This document shows positions 23,199 to 33,320 of a stretch of 64,000 nucleotides of DNA, piece after piece. The first letter of the stretch is position 1. Every line of letters starts with the position of its first letter. The notes under the pieces are model-generated. The model was not told the DNA's origin. It did no database searches and saw nothing but the letters and a program-made list of their open reading frames with translations. This stretch comes from Aphis gossypii (lineage: Eukaryota; Arthropoda; Insecta; Hemiptera; Aphididae). The DNA lies in contig NW_026083144.1 in NCBI RefSeq assembly GCF_020184175.1, positions 1-64,000 of the forward strand. The letters are read 5' to 3'. The position numbers were made by a program, and so were the translations under genes.

Positions 23199-26100
23199 TT
23201 AAATTTTGATTCGACGTTCTTTTAATGCAGCCCAATTGATTATAAGATCTTCCAAATTTAAGTTATCAACGATATCTTTGGCCGAGTTTAAAATCATCAA
23301 GTCATCAAGTCTATTTGCTACCATTGTTGTACATTGTGGTTTTTAATAATTTTTAGTTTACTAAACGAACGTTCGTTAGAGGCTGTTGTCACGGGGGCTG
23401 TAAAACTTAATCGACAAAGTGAATTTGCTACAGGAACAAGAGTTTTCAAAGATTCAGAAACATTCAAAACCTTCTCCAATGTATTTTCATGTTCCGTTTT
23501 ATAACGAAGTATGTTTATTTGACATAATATAGCATCGTAATCAGTAATCAATGAAGCTTCATATGAAGGTGGAAATAATTCACAACCTTTTTCGACATCT
23601 TCAGTTCTAATATCACTTTTTATTGGTATACCTACTTAGTATTTTAAATATTGGTTCAACTATTTTAAAACAATCTCTTAAATTATTAGCAGATTCATTA
23701 ATTAACGTGTCCAATACCTCTTTAAATTCTTTCCTATAAAATGTTTGTAAATTAAATATTGCTTGTGTAGAAGAATTACAGTCAATTTTTTTTGGTAAAT
23801 TTCGTTGTCTATGAAACTTATTAAAATCTGCATTAGAACCAACGTCAAGTTTTTTAGCAAATATTTCAGCACTAGTTATAATATTATTAATTTGGGACTC
23901 ATCTTAATTTATTTCTTTTAAGGATTTTATGCAAGATTCTATTAACAGGATAGCGTCGATAATATTTAAGTTTTCAGTTTCGAGTTGTTCGGTTAAAACT
24001 TTCATTTGATACATAATATGTTTCATTAAATAAATACATACTATAAATTCAAATGATAACATTTTTTTTCGAGACCTAATGCTTGAGCTCGTGTATTATT
24101 GTCAATGTTTGTATCATTAATTAATTCTTTCAATACGTCTAGTATATATTTAAATAAAACCCAAACAGCCTTAATCGATTCAGCACGTGCAGTCCACCGT
24201 GTCATCGATAAATTGCGTAACTTTAATTTGATATCAACTTCCAATAATTTTAAAATAAAAATAACGCTTAGTACTTGAAGTAAAAACACATATAGACTTT
24301 CTAATACTGAAAAAAAAATGACTAATTGTGGTGCTAGCAGAACAACTTACTATGTTTAATAAATGTATTTGTACGATGTGCTTGACAAGGTATGAAAGGT
24401 ATGTTGTGTCCAACGATTCTTGATAGCATAGCTTGTGTACCTAGATTTTTACCGGACATGCTACTTGCAAAATCGTACGACTGGAACGCAATGTTATTCA
24501 AATCAAGTGAATTTTGAGACAAAACATCAGATATTTTACTTGCTATACCTTTTCCAGTTTTATCGACAACTTCATCAATAGCAATCAAACGTTCACAAAC
24601 TTCAGCTTTCGAGTTAACATAACGTAAGCACACACTTAATTGATCTTTATGTGATAAATCAGGCGCTGTATCAGCCATGATTGAATACATGCCAGCCTCT
24701 TTAACTTCTTCAATTATGTTATTTTTTGTTTCTTTAGCTAATAAATGTATAAATTCATACGGAGAGTCATGACTTAGATAGGTTGAGTGGTATCGTCGAA
24801 AAGAAGAGTCATTTAACCATGTTTTCATAGTTGAATTGTGACGTGATAAGAGCAAAACAATCTGATAAAAAATTCCATTTTTTTCGTCACCACCGCCTCT
24901 AAAAGCTAGTCCTTGTCTAGCTAGTGTACGGGATACGTCAAATAAAATTCTTATTACAGCTTTATGATATTCTTTTTGCTTTGAAAAATTTATAACGTTT
25001 TCTCGGTGTTTTTTATTTAACAAATTGTCTATGTGGTTACTGGTTAGAATGCAAAACAAAATTACTATAGTCGCTTAATGCAGCTTTATGAGCATTCGAA
25101 GTAAAATGTTGTTCAAGCTTTCCCGGCTTTTTTGTTCCGCGAGATTTCATTTTATGCCAATGTCTTATTCCAGTAGTTGATCACACAGGATCAGCAAATG
25201 ATCGATTAGGCCCACTAGGAAATAAACCACAAATATAACAATATGCTGAATCATTAAATATACTATATTCCAAGTATGGATACTCTTTATACCAATTTGA
25301 ACAAAATTGTCTTTGTTTACTTTCAGAAATATCAATATTAATGGGGAATTTTACCAATTTTGGTTGAAAAGGTCCTAAACTCAATAAGTAATTTCTTTGA
25401 GAACTTGATTCAATCTTTCCTCGTTTTCCGGGATCGTGGTCTAATAATTTATCAATAATATTATCTTGTGGTAATGTAGATAAATTGGGTTCGGGATGTT
25501 CAGAAGGAAGTTCTTTAGCTAATACATTTGTTGCATAATTAATATATTCTGTTGCTTTCGTTTTAAATAAAGAAATAATGTCAACACTTTCAACTAAAAA
25601 AGATAAAGGATTAGGAACTGTATCATTTTTAATTTTGTTCAATAGATCAGTGCAGACTTTCAGATCACAGAGTAATGACTCGAAAATTCCTACACAAGTA
25701 ACCCATGTTTCATCTTTAGTTGTATCACTCGTATCGTCTTTTTTTCCGAAAAACACGTTAAATTTTCAAAAATATCAGTTTTTTGCACTTTGGCTAATAA
25801 TATGTCATGATCTGTATCCTCAATAGATGATTTTATATATTCACTACATTTGTCCAACTGAGCAGGAAGTAATTCTAATTTGTCATATTTTAAACTTGAG
25901 TCAAAATCGATTTTATTTTTATCTACATCAAACGATTCAGATAATAGTTGACCAACTTCATTTTCCGATGTTTTTGGACTTATGTCTGTATTATTTTCAT
26001 TTTTCTATAACAATAGATTATTTAATTTTATTTATAATTTTTACTTATTAGTTTATAATATTTAACCCGTCGGTGGTCGCGATAATTTTTATAACACCGT

Positions 26101-27033
26101 AGTGAGTGAGCGCGGCGCTCTTTATGCCTGTTTTGCCAATTTTGCATACGATTTTTATTAGAATAAGTTTAAGATCTTAAATTCAAGTTTGTGGTTGTCG
26201 GTGAAACAAAAATAAAGCATTAAAATATTACTTTTATTTCTTAATATAATGATTAAATTCATAACATTTAATTTTTTCTATATTTGTACATAATATGTCG
26301 ATAAGAGGTATTTATAGTTTCACACGAAATACGGCAGAAACAAGCCAGTGGTGACCAAACTCGTTTATATGTGAGCGCCACGCTGACATCGCGACCACTG
26401 ACGAGTGACGGGTTAATCATCTAACTTGCCTCAAGCATTCAAATTTCAAGCCCATATTTACTATATTGCGCTCGTATGCTTATTGTAAACTGTTTTACAG
26501 ATTGTATATATTTTATTGAATGTTAAAAAAAAAATTATTATTAGGTAAGTAGTACAAACACTTCAAAATCAAAGTATAAATCACTGATACATTTATACAG
26601 GTACCTAACCTAACCTATTTAGTATATTTTATTAGATAAACATTTAATATTATTTCAAATTGAATTTTATTAAGAAAAGGAATAGAATATAAACCTTTAT
26701 AAGGATAGGTATGATGATAAATATGAATGAAATGAAGGATACCTACCTACCGAGTTTCATAAATACGTATCAATAATGTACAAACACTATTCTACATTTC
26801 TACTCTAATTATTTTCAGATATCGCATCATTAACATGCCTTTCGTTCGAAATTCAACCGAGCATATACGAACGGATTATCTGCTGCTCCATGGTGTTTCA
26901 CCTTAACCTTTGCTCCGTTGTGCACTTGTTTTTCGCGCTTTCGACGGTAGTCGTCATCAAATGTACTACCACAAGACAAGCACTCAAGTTTTATCCTCTT
27001 CCTTTTGCGTTTTTCTTTTTCAAAATCACTCAT
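23199..27033 (-). pseudogene. hAT-2 transposase, ZMYM-like, decayed
   Basis: Pieces in order along the - strand are: a basic first exon at 27033-26830 (KRKRKRIKLECLSCGSTF); an acidic linker about 26005-25760; a TTF-type zinc finger at 25756-25181 (FCSNWYKEYPYLEYSIFND, YCYICGLF); a DUF4371-like core at 25059-24334 (GLAFRGGGDEKNG, ADTAPDLSHKDQLSVCLRYV, SYDFASSMSGKN, PCQAHRTN); then 24289-24041 (LSMTRWTARAESIKAV); and the hAT C-terminal dimerisation part at 23551-23318 (TTASNERSFSKLKIIKN), with the frame ending at 23199. Frameshifts separate the pieces and an in-frame stop lies near 23905. It cannot encode an active enzyme. Confidence 0.82.
26066..26412. mobile_element. piggyBac-like MITE, 347 bp, inside hAT-2
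   Basis: TTAA lies at 26062-26065 and 26413-26416. Ends read CCCGTCGGTGGTCGCGAT and ATCGCGACCACTGACG...GACGGG, giving inverted repeats that start CCCGTC, typical of piggyBac-type TTAA insertions. It carries no gene and is nested in the hAT-2 5' region. Confidence 0.82.
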
Positions 27034-27624
27034 TATAAAATTAATAAGCTAATTTATAAATTGGTACTTTATATTGAATAGTTAGGAAATGGTTCACCAC
27101 AATAATAAAGTCCTTGTACTGTACGTCTATGCGTCGGGCCCGAGCGATTAGTAAAATGATAAGCAATTTACAATAATGTACACACAGCCTATTAATAAAT
27201 ATATTTGTATACTATTCACAACAACACATAGACATTTAAATGTTCAATGATAATATTCCTAATTTCATATTTCAGTCGACAGTCCCTTATCTTCATAGAT
27301 ACGAAAATAAGATAAATGATAAATTATTTACATCGACATGTTTTTGTATTTTTCATTTCACGAAAAACAATTTGACGACCGATATTTAAATTGTAATTGT
27401 GCCGACTCGATACAATCAAATTTGCCGAGTGGGGGGTGTGACATCCCCCTATAAACCCCCTAACTCCGGCCCTGCATAACTCAAAGCTGACACGTACAAT
27501 TATACATTGTTGTGGCACGTGTTAACCTTGAATTTTGTACGAATATACTTTGTTACATTAAATTTCATTATATTATTTAATGTATATTATTATATGATAA
27601 ATATAGCAAAGTTTTAGAATAGTT

Positions 27625-27939
27625 TTAGTCTAGATTCAAAGATTTTAATTGTTTGTGCAGCGAATTTAAAGAATTGCGTATACTTAATTCAGATTTAAAT
27701 AATGCATATTGTGATTTTTCATAGTTAAGTTTAAGTTGTTTTTTTTCATTTTTTAATTTTTTAATTATTTGGTTTATTATTCTTATTGTTTTCTTTGTGT
27801 ATCTTTTCTTCTTCGTCTGCATTGGTAAAATTTGTTTCACGTCGTTCATACATTTCTTCAATTTGTAGTTTGATGAACGTAGATGATTCCATTTTATTAT
27901 TTTTATTTTTGAAACTGTAAATGGTAATATTTTATTCAA
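27625..27939 (-). CDS. Small basic coiled-coil protein, unknown
   Basis: An open frame of 104 codons, rich in Lys, Asn and Ile, with heptad-like stretches (INQIIKKLKNEKKQLKLNYE, SIRNSLNSLHKQLKSLNLD). No family is recognised. Apart from the inserted MITE at 27951-28380, it lies just downstream (on the - strand) of the second copy of the module shared with the polymerase upstream region. It may therefore be another gene of the same Polinton-like element. It could also be chance in AT-rich DNA. Confidence 0.35.
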   Translation of the reverse strand: MNKILPFTVSKIKIIKWNHLRSSNYKLKKCMNDVKQILPMQTKKKRYTKKTIRIINQIIKKLKNEKKQLKLNYEKSQYALFKSELSIRNSLNSLHKQLKSLNLD

Positions 27940-27950
27940 TAATTAATATA

Positions 27951-28380
27951 CAGTAGAAGCCTATTATTAGAAACGCGGATTATTGATACAATCACGTTAT
28001 TGAAATAAAATATACCGGGACGGATCACCTGTATATTAGAACATTTAAAATAAATCGGATTATTGAAACAGTACATCGGTTATTTGAATCAATTAGACGA
28101 AGGTTAGTTAGTTGACATATACACCGGTTAGTTATCGGTTATCAGCACCGTGCAGATGAAATAGGTTTTGAGCAGCATTATTCATATGAAAATATGGTTA
28201 TGGAGTAACCACATTTTACATGAATACAATCATACATAAATACATACATTTTTTTTTCATAGTAAAATCTAACAAATCGCTTATTAGAAACAATCGGTTA
28301 ATTGACACATTTCACTTTGGTCCCAAAGTGTTTCTTTCTAATATTTATTTTTATTTATTTCTAATAAGCGGCTTCTACTG
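27951..28380. mobile_element. pogo/Tigger-like MITE, 430 bp
   Basis: The element begins CAGTAGAAGCCTATTATTAG and ends CTAATAAGCGGCTTCTACTG, flanked by TA on both sides (27949-27950 and 28381-28382). Terminal repeats of this form and a TA duplication point to the pogo/Tigger branch of Tc1/mariner. There is no transposase inside. Confidence 0.85.
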
Positions 28381-28450
28381 TACTTATGTAATTCAACGAT
28401 AAATCACAGTTATCGAACGTGATCGGATTTGGTTTATACGAACGCTTTGT
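28381..28450 (-). promoter_or_regulatory. Upstream module, copy 2
   Basis: Partner of 22671-22740. With the MITE removed, the block would lie within about 15-85 bp upstream of the small - strand frame that starts at 27939. Similarity continues past 28450 with gaps (TTTACAACGC and ACATAGAC are also shared). Confidence 0.5.
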
Positions 28451-29018
28451 CGAACGATAATAATGGTAAACGATACGATATTATTTTCTTCCTTTATATG
28501 TTATATTCAACTAATATTATGTGATAAATTTTTACAACGCAGTTAAAATATTAATAAAGAATGTTGAACGCAAACATAGACACAAGTACCTACATAGTAT
28601 TTTTTCAAACTTATGTGATTAAATGTATAATCACGTTCAACATTAATTGTATCTTTCACATTATAGATTTCAATGTTAATAATATAATCATATGAATTCA
28701 TGGTTTTCATAAACATAATAAGTTTTAATAGTTGTCATTTCATTTTTTTTTTTACGATACATTATTTGAAATTTATACAACATTTTGTAGGTAGTAATTA
28801 CAATATAATATCTTATAAGAATTATATATATACAATGTTCGTATAATTAAAGCGTAATAATAATAATAATAACCTTAAAAGCGTTTAAATATAATAGGGT
28901 TAGATAAATATGGTTTCGATTAAGAAAAAATAATAATAATAATAATAAATGTTATTTTAAACTGTGTATAGGTAATTGTTTATCGTTAAACGAATAGTAG
29001 CGATTTTACATTTTACAA
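28451..29018. other. Gene-free AT-rich stretch
   Basis: No gene is recognised. Short TAA microsatellites lie near 28858-28871 and 28930-28949. This DNA is the flank beyond the Harbinger-1 insertion and should hold the missing end of the Helentron if that end survives; I cannot identify it. Confidence 0.4.
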
Positions 29019-29260
29019 GGCCTTCTACACACGGAGCTACTCATTTGAAACTAAATACTGACGCGAATCACTAACTAGTCCCCGTAGAGTCACTACCAAT
29101 GTTATTCAATGGAACATAACAGACGGCGCTACTAGTTACTAACCAGTTACTAACGCGTTAGTGATAAGTTCCGAGTGATTCGACTGTCGAGTCACTTTTG
29201 AGTTTTCACACTAATATTTTGGTGCTCAACGAAGCTTTTTTTGTTTTACCTATTGCAAAA

Positions 29261-31986
29261 ATGAACGAACAAAAAATTAATTTAAAGTTGGTGGAAGAAG
29301 TAGAAAAACATCCCGTTCTATATAACTTCACGCTTTCGGGATATTCCAGAAAGGATGAAACAGAAAAAGCTTGGAGTGAAGTAGGAAGATCAGTAAACAT
29401 GTCAGGTAAATAATAATATGTAGTAATATAATTTTAAATTTAATAAGTACATTTAATTAAAAATAAATATACGTAGATTTTTAAACTATACGTCTATACA
29501 TTATATTATTAGTTATTATTCTTAGGCCTTATTCCCGAAATTTTGTTAATATTATACTCGTAATCGGTGCACACCGGGCGACCGTCGCGATAGATTGTTA
29601 TCGCATTATCGCAATGACAAAAATAGAAATTTCTGATGATCAGACTTTGATAAACATTATTAATGTGCCGACTGCATAGTGCCGATTTCCGTTTCTTCTT
29701 TCGTGTTGCGTTGTTCACTGTTGTAATTATTATTTTGGCTTATTTTGCAAAATAAAGATTTAAGCCTCCAAATTAAATTTAAATTTAAATTCAATCAAAT
29801 CTCCGCTTATGCATTTTAGTTATAAATTATTTAAAAAGAAATAAACATATTTTACAACTGAAACTTATTTTTTTATTATGATTTTACAGTTTTTAATTAT
29901 TTAAATATAGGCATACTATTGATCACAAATAGCTATATTATAGTTAAAATCTTAAAAAATGTATTTTATACTTCAAACTAGAAAATAATGATTAAAATGA
30001 TTTAATAGGTATAATAATAGGTGTTAGATAATTTGTAGATAATAAGTGATTAAATAGTTAAACAATATTAGACAATATGAGACAAAAAAATAATTATTTT
30101 CAAAAACTAATTAATAGCATATTTCCATTGCCAAGGCAAAGATGCTTGAGGTGTAAGAAAATAGTTTGCTATATAATTTCTAAGAGCAGCTGCAGAAGAG
30201 GTTATGTTTATAGTCAAGTTTTGTGGGAAAGGTATTACGTCAATGTGGTTATTTGATTCACAACTTGTGGAATAAGTAGGTGTATACTGGAGTCCTTCTT
30301 TTTTTCGTACGTAGTTGTGAAGTATACAAGCTGCTTTTATGACCAAATTCACATTTTCTGGATCTCTGATACGAATAGGACCATTCAAAACAGCAAATTT
30401 TTCACATGCCATCCCAAACGTACACTCAATGGTTTTTCTCCCTCTGCTAAATCTAAAGGTACATATTCTTTTCACATTATCTAAAATTCTTTTTGGGTAT
30501 GGTCTCATCACATATTTTAACAACGGAAATCCCTCATCGGCCACAAAGTAATAAGGAAACGGACTATCATTTTTATCGTATGTTAATGGTGTGAGAGGAG
30601 GGATATTAAGTCAGATATACTAACCATCGCTGTTTCTTCCGGGAAAACCCGTTTCGATAATACTGAATAACCCGTCAGCATCGCAACAAGCCATTAACAC
30701 CATAGAATGATACGACTTGTAATTGAAATTAGAAGAACCACTATTTGGAAATTTTTCAATTCTTACATGTTTGCCATCGATGGCCCCTATACAGTTTGGG
30801 AGATTCCAGAGTGTTTCAAAACGTTTTGCTATTCTTTTCCACTGCTCTGTACCTGGTATTCGCATGAATGTTTTTTCCAACACTTCCCAAATCACTTTTA
30901 CTGTTTCCGTCACAATTCCGCCAACTGTAGATTCTCCTCTACCAAAATAAACAGCAATTGACGCAAATGTCCCACCAGTACCCAAGTATCTGTAAAATGA
31001 AAGAAACAATATAAAAAGGTAGTCAAGTCGGTGTCACTCTGCTGTACAGTAGATTACAAGTGGGGGGATGTAGTAAATCGGGTTTTTATAAAAATAATAG
31101 TATAAAACTAGATTGTTATTACAAATTATGTATACTCTGAATGTTATCTTTTTTTTAGTATCTGAATGCAAAGATAAGTGGAAGAACCTTCGTGCTGTTT
31201 TTGTGCGCAACATAAAACCAGCACCAAGTGGTTCTGGAGCAAAACCAAAAAAAGCATATTATTTATTAGAAGCTATGCAGTTTACAGTTCCATATATTAA
31301 GGCGTTAGGTATGCCTTCTGGAAATCTTCCTAATCCCCCAGAACAGAAGGAAAGTTTTGAACAATCTGAAGAAATTGACTTTAACAACTCCGAACTTGAC
31401 TCATAGCAATCTTCACCAATTCAACCACATCTTACGCCAACTTCGCCATTGCCTTCTACATCATTATACATACCTTTAACTACTGACATGCCCCAAAAGA
31501 ATAATAATAACATTACTCTTATTAATTTGAGTCTTCACCATCATACGTGTCAAACAAAAAACGTGGATTAAAAAACGAAGTAGACAAAGCATTTCTAGAA
31601 TATTTCCAGGCAAAAAAAAAGCCAGAACAGAGAACTCTTCAGTCAATGCTAACTAGGAACCAAAAGCAGAATCTTTAAAAATGTTTCTTCTTAGTATGGT
31701 ACCTGATCTTTTGAAAATGTCAAATGAAGAAGTACGGCTGTTCAAGCGCAAATTACTTCAGATGGTTGATGACATTTTGTCAAACAATTCGGCATTCACA
31801 CCTATTCGTTCATTCTCGTTTTCATCAACAACGCCTTCAACAGATCAACAATTTCTACTGATATCTCAGAATGAAAATGCTCATGAAACCTCTCAATCTA
31901 ACACATTCCAAACTATAAACCAAAATAGTTCTGAAAAGTACTATGAAGTAGTTAATGAAGCCTTGTACGAAGTAAACCAACAGTAA
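29261..31986 (+). pseudogene. Harbinger-1 MADF-BESS protein, damaged
   Basis: The partner protein of Harbinger transposases binds DNA and brings the transposase to the ends. Exon 1 (29261-29405) holds the first MADF helices (LVEEVEKHPVLYNF, AWSEVGRSVNMSG). Exon 2 starts at 31159 after TTTTTTAG and joins in phase 1 (VSECKDKWKNLRAVFVRNI, KAYYLLEAMQF). An in-frame TAG at 31404-31406 breaks the acidic linker. The BESS-type segment appears at 31681-31986 (FLLSMVPDLLKMSNEEVRLF, KRKLLQMVDDIL). Exon 2 of the opposite-strand transposase lies within its long intron. Confidence 0.75.
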
Positions 31987-32627
31987 TAAATAAGTATAAT
32001 ATTTTGTTTTATGTTATTTTTAAAATTATTAAAATGTTTTCATATATAAGCAAAAAAAAACTGATATGTTTAATAATAGTAAACCAACAGTAATAATTAA
32101 GTATAATATTTTGTTTTATGTTCTTTTTAAAATTATTAAAATGTTTTCATATATAAGAAAAAAAAATTATGTTTATTGCTATAAAAATTTACTAATATGC
32201 TAATATTGCTAATGATATAGGTAAATGTTAATCATTTTAATAAAAGAGCCAAAATTTGCATTAAGTAGATAAAAAAGTAAGTTACTTACCTGAGTGTAAT
32301 TAATATCCGTTCCTCGGCATTCACGCACTCTCTCATGTTTGTATCTCGCTTGTTTATGGCAGGGGAAATCAAGTTCACCAAATATAAGTAACTTTCTTTT
32401 GACATCCGATAAAAACATAAAAATTTAGTATCGGAAAGGTTCAATTCTCTTGCAGCAATGAATAATCGGTGATGAAAATTTTTTTCGAGGTATGGATGAA
32501 CCCAAAACCTTCTATTTTATTGATTTCTTCTGTAATAGTAGTATGCTGTTATTACTTCTTCTTCACTAGAATCACTGTCAACATCCATGGTGTAGCAAAA
32601 ATATGACGAAAAACGTCCTTCATCCAT
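30107..32627 (-). pseudogene. Harbinger-1 DDE transposase, damaged
   Basis: Exon 1 (32627-32290) gives an acidic start (MDEGRFSSYFCYTMDVDSD), one in-frame TAA, and then the HTH-like part (RRFWVHPYLEKNF, FYRMSKESYLYLVNLI, ERILITLR). The donor CAG|GTAAG pairs with an acceptor at 30990. Exon 2 (30989-30107) has YLGTGGTFASIA and the first catalytic Asp (CIGAIDGKHVRIEK). The frame is lost after FPGRNSDG, where about 15 residues appear deleted. It resumes with the second Asp (YYFVADEGFPLL) and Glu (SRGRKTIECTFGMA). This is the DDE_Tnp_4 order of Harbinger enzymes. The stop and the deletion make it inactive. Confidence 0.82.
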
Positions 32628-32783
32628 AGTCACTCAGAACAAACTACAGGTTTCGATCACGAGTTGGTATGTTATGAGTAGCCTCGTGTATGGATCTGAG
32701 TCACCAATGCGTTAGTAACCGATTAGTAATTTCAATCACAAAACAGTTTAGTTTTTTTTTAATAGCTCCGTGTGTAGAAGGCC

Positions 32784-33290
32784 AACGTATGATTACAAGT
32801 ATTGCAACGAATGGTATACAATTCTCGAAATCCAAATAAAGATTCAAATGTAGGTCTACTACGGTCCATAAGTGCTTCTAAAAATTCTATACAATCTTGT
32901 TGCTGTTGCAGAGTATATAATATTGTCTCGTTGTCCAAATATTCTCTGATTGTTCGAGTATCACATAACCCACTGTTACTTGTATATTCGTGTAAGCTAT
33001 GTTGAAGTGTTGGTCCAAGTTGATTATTGCGAATTTCATTTACAAGAGATTGGCAATTAAAAAGAACCTGTATGACAGAATTAGCATAACATGATACACC
33101 ATCAATGTTAGTAAAGCCACAAAATATACTACTTGATGTTATGTCAACTTTATTCTTAATACTTGATATTTTTATTGTTTTTGGATTTTTTGACATAGTT
33201 GCATTATCACTTATTGTTTCTAATAATGAATCTGACCTTATGTTGCAATTTTCTGGAACTTTGAGAGTATTACTATTGACCTGAATAATT
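32784..33290 (-). pseudogene. Ubiquitin-specific-protease-like (C19) N-terminal domain after the Helentron EEP
   Basis: The frame runs open from about 33290, upstream of the ATG at 33196. It shows a USP Cys box (CGFTNIDGVSCYANSVIQVLF, with Cys in the nucleophile place), a second box (LQQQQDCIEFLEALMDR, like QQDA.EFL) and the start of the zinc pair (YTIRCNTCNHT). It then ends at the Harbinger-1 insertion; the flank beyond would give a stop at once. The His/Asp half is missing, so it cannot be an active protease. It follows the Helentron EEP domain by about 30 bp in another frame, which suggests that it once was the C-terminus of the same polyprotein. OTU-type proteases are known in some Helitrons; a C19 type would be less usual. 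Confidence 0.6.
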
Positions 33291-33320
33291 GAATATCATT
33301 AATTACGGTATTATAATCAA

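Larger units (their letters stand above)
22871..27474 (-). mobile_element. hAT-2 DNA transposon, 4604 bp, complete ends
   Basis: The left end begins CAGGGCCGGCGCG and the right end finishes CTAACTCCGGCCCTG. The 8-bp duplication CATAACTC is exact at 22863-22870 and 27475-27482. G-runs just inside both ends (GGGGGGGGGTGTCA; on the other side GGGGGATGTCACA) extend the inverted repeat. It carries one broken transposase on the - strand and a piggyBac-like MITE at 26066-26412. Confidence 0.93.
29019..32783. mobile_element. PIF/Harbinger-1, 3765 bp
   Basis: The left end GGCCTTCTACACACGGAGCT is repeated inverted at the right (AGCTCCGTGTGTAGAAGGCC), giving perfect 20-bp arms plus subterminal TTACTAAC repeats. 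Flanks are AA on both sides and a clean 3-bp duplication is not resolved. Inside are the two usual genes, a DDE transposase (- strand) and a MADF/BESS DNA-binding partner (+ strand). It splits the tail of the Helentron coding strand right after the truncated protease-like domain. Confidence 0.9.
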
